Shown: positions 61,263-64,000 of the stretch, piece by piece
How the letters are laid out: each line of letters starts with the position of its first letter
How positions within the stretch are numbered: the stretch's first letter is position 1
Assembly (NCBI RefSeq): GCF_001522545.3
Contig: NC_031768.1
Location: 2,850,643-2,914,642 of the forward strand
Direction: 5' to 3'
DNA from: Parus major
Lineage: Eukaryota; Chordata; Aves; Passeriformes; Paridae
Length of the DNA stretch: 64,000 nucleotides
The notes under the pieces: generated by a model
What the model saw: only the letters and a program-made list of their open reading frames with translations
Told to the model about the DNA's origin: nothing
Database searches by the model: none
Position numbers and translations under genes: made by a program

Positions 61263-64000
61263 AGGGCTCTTGCTGCTGACCCCCATTTCAGAACCCTGTG
61301 ATAGCACCAAACACCTCTTTAACCACATCAATTCTGATTACTTTGCTCCAAGGGCAAGCCTCACATCATCACCCTGGCTTTGGCTCCAGCACTAATTAGT
61401 TTTTGGGCCGAATGCAGCCCTCACAAACCTTTCTAACAGCAGAGTGATGAGACCAGGGAAGCCTCTGCTCGAGAAAAGCCCCCCAAGCACAGAGCGCCTT
61501 TGGGAAATATTTTTCATGCCTATGACAAGTCAGTTGGAATTTCCAATCTTCAGCTTCCCCACAGCTGCAGACACCCCTCTGAAATGGGTCTGTCTTGAGG
61601 TATTTATAACGTGTCTGTCACCAGGGGAGCCGAGCACCACATGGAAAAGCAGCAGCCAGGTTTGCAGCTGATGCAGCTCATCATCCTTTTGTCTCTCTCC
61701 CAGGTTCCACACCCTGGAATTCTTCCCTCCAGCAAAGAGCTCATTACAAACGTTTGCCCCTCCAAAAGTTCCCCTGTAGGAGCAGTGGGCAAGCCTGGTG
61801 TCTGCATCCCTGCAGAGTCAAGGATTTTAAAGCTTTGATTTTTCTGTTCAAGAGCTGGGGTGACTTTGGATGCCACAGCGAGCAGGCACGTTTAGCTCCA
61901 GAGTATTTCTACCAGCTCTCCAGACTCCTTCCAAATGAACTTCCAGTGTCTGAGTCCACCAATCTGGGCAGGTGAACACTTTGAGAGGGTCACAGGCCAA
62001 TGCAGAGCATTGCCCTTGGTTCTGCAAAGCCATGAACTGCTTTCCCCTCTAATCTCCTTTCTGGCCAGGTCTGAAGGTACTTCAACCTGAACTAACTCTC
62101 TAACAGCCTGATCAGCCATTTCCTTCCCTTCTGTCTGCAGTTTTCATCCCTTCCCTGTGCTCTGCCCAATATTTACTTGGAGGAGAGTAATCTTATCTGA
62201 AAGATGGAGTTTCTGCTCTTCAGAGTAAATATGCAGCTTGGACTGCTGGTAAATTACCTGTAAAGGAGCTGATAAAGGAAAATCACTCCTAAGCAGCTCT
62301 GGTCTGATCCAGATCTGAAGGCAAGGTAAAGACCTGGGACTCCAGAAAGCAGCCAAGGAATTTGAACATTTGTGCTGTTTAATTGGAATATATATCTGGG
62401 CAAAGTCACCCTGGGCTTCCCTGATCAACCCCACCACTGGGTTTTGTGTGTGCTTGCACGTCTGATGTCTGACAGTTCTGCAAAATACGTTTGGAAAAAA
62501 CACTCCAAGGGGCATTTAGGTTGCAAAGAGCTGAGAATTCCTGGTAAAAGAGGCATTTCTGGTCACTCAGCCCACTGGAAGGGCTCAGCCACAGGGGTTT
62601 GCTGAGCTCCAGTAGCTGGGTGAAGCTTTTTGTGTGAGCTCTGAACAGGGATGGGTTTTCACACGCTGGGGATACTTTGCTCCACTTAAAATGTTCACAG
62701 GACAAACTCTTCCAGAGACAGAGACAATCCAAAGGATGGAAACATCAGGCAGAAATTGCTGACTTTTTCCTCCCTAAAGTTTCAAACGTGAAGAAAACAG
62801 AACCTTCAGGGGTCCCAGCACAGCCCCTCTGCTGCTCCCTTCTAGCTCTGCCTCATTTGCTGAACCCTGCCCTTACAGAATGTTACAGGCACAGATTCCA
62901 CCACTCATTTCCCATGTTTTCCCTAGAGAGAAGCCTTGTGGACTTCCAAGGTATTACCCACAAAGCAAACAATTGCTCCCACCCCTCTGGCCCTGCACAG
63001 CCCCCGTTCCGTGCTTGCTTTGCCCACACTGCTGCTCCACAGAGACTATCACAGACCATGGAAAATTCCAAAATTCCCCTTCAGAATTCCTGCGTGTTCT
63101 GAGGAGGGAAGGGGCTGGGTCTGCATCCAGATTAAGTTTAGATTTGGTTTGTGGCTCGAAGCTGACCTGGGACTAGAGTTCATGGTCATAATTGAGGAGT
63201 GGAAAACTCAGGGATTTGCCTGATGGAGGATCTTAGAGAAAGAGCTGCTCTCATCAGATTTGGGGCACGTGGGAAGCAGAGCAGGACATGGAGTATCCCC
63301 TCAACACCCATTGATTCCCATGGGATGACCAGAAAACCTTGCATTAAGCCCTAAAAACAGTCTGTGTGAGGCTTCTGATTTTCTAATTCTTAATCTGAAC
63401 AGGATCCACTGAGTAGTTTTGCTTGTGGGGAGCAAAGCCCTGGACATCTAACAGTTATTGTGACTTTTTGCCTCTTTGTTAAACCTAAACTATGCCCTGG
63501 GCTGGGATTTGTCCCAGTCTAGCTGTGGGAGAGTGATCTTCCACTGCTACACACTCTAAAAGAAGAACAGGTCTTCAGAACTAATGAGGGTGGCATCTCT
63601 TAGCTTACAGAAACACTTTTTGGCAAGAACAACACAACCTGTGCCCAGGCCAGCAGGGTGAGATGAAATCTGCCTCAGGTTCTCCTGGCTGATGTGCTCC
63701 AGCACTGCAAGAAACAAATCTGTTTGCTCTTTTTATCAGTGCAGCACACAGCACCAGTTTTCCATTCATGCCATTGTTAATCCAAAAGGGAAAGAAGCCA
63801 AACCTTTCACTTTTCCACTGTTGTTAAAGCATAAGCGTTTTATTTGGAGACTTTGAGAATATAATTGTTTAGAGTCTTCAGTAAGATTCCTGTGCTGCCA
63901 AAGATATCCATTCAGAAACCACGAATCGCCCACTGAGGTCCTTAGGGCTGGCATAAACATCATGAGACCTTAAACAAAACAGTTTCCTCTCTTTCTTTCT
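61263..64000. other. Non-coding to window end, nothing recognised
   Basis: No exon, repeat or RNA gene recognised. ORFs up to 141 codons (62677-63102) lack family resemblance. Confidence 0.5.

Noticed and set aside
50736..64000. 3' end of ERG, the expected neighbour
   Set aside because: No ETS-domain or other ERG-like coding segment is visible on either strand.

Overview
The window looks like a draft-assembly piece of a bird genome, most likely a passerine. The evidence is: many 3' ends of CR1 non-LTR retrotransposons on both strands; a tRNA-Ile-headed SINE with a CR1-type tail, a type I know from passerines; at least one avian-style retroviral LTR; and three N-filled gaps. The one protein-coding gene recognised is KCNJ15, the inwardly rectifying potassium channel Kir4.2. 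In human, KCNJ15 lies on 21q22 between KCNJ6 and ERG. Neither neighbour is visible here, so this window is probably the interval around KCNJ15 alone.

Layout. Positions 1-48577 hold no recognisable coding exon. This stretch is upstream of KCNJ15 and should be intergenic sequence and/or 5' introns of the gene. It contains CR1 copies (809-1190, 5155-5330, 10820-11245, 13885-14490, 18681-18950, 24458-24586, 32985-33620, 37105-37238, 40798-41130, 42100-42172, 46105-46305). It also contains two LTR-like elements (about 4310-5012 on + and 6033-6594 on -), a minisatellite of 23-bp units (29446-30404), a SINE (38427-38553), simple repeats and two gaps (19597-20451, 24147-24457). KCNJ15 has its complete coding sequence in one exon (splice acceptor ending at 48577, ATG at 48594, stop at 49722-49724), with a likely 3' UTR to about 50735. 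Positions 50736-64000 hold no recognised gene. They contain more CR1 fragments, a gap in a GA-rich hexamer repeat (52370-52498) and a long foldback repeat (58579-58643).

The protein is a full-length 376-residue Kir subunit with M1, pore loop with the GYG filter, M2, a basic phosphoinositide-binding segment, the cytoplasmic domain and a C-terminal PDZ ligand. Nothing suggests an operon-like or multi-gene system. The points most worth a second look are: three CR1 copies that share an almost identical 293-bp block but differ outside it; the higher-order organisation of the minisatellite; the foldback repeat; and residues just after the potassium filter that differ from the mammalian form as I remember it.
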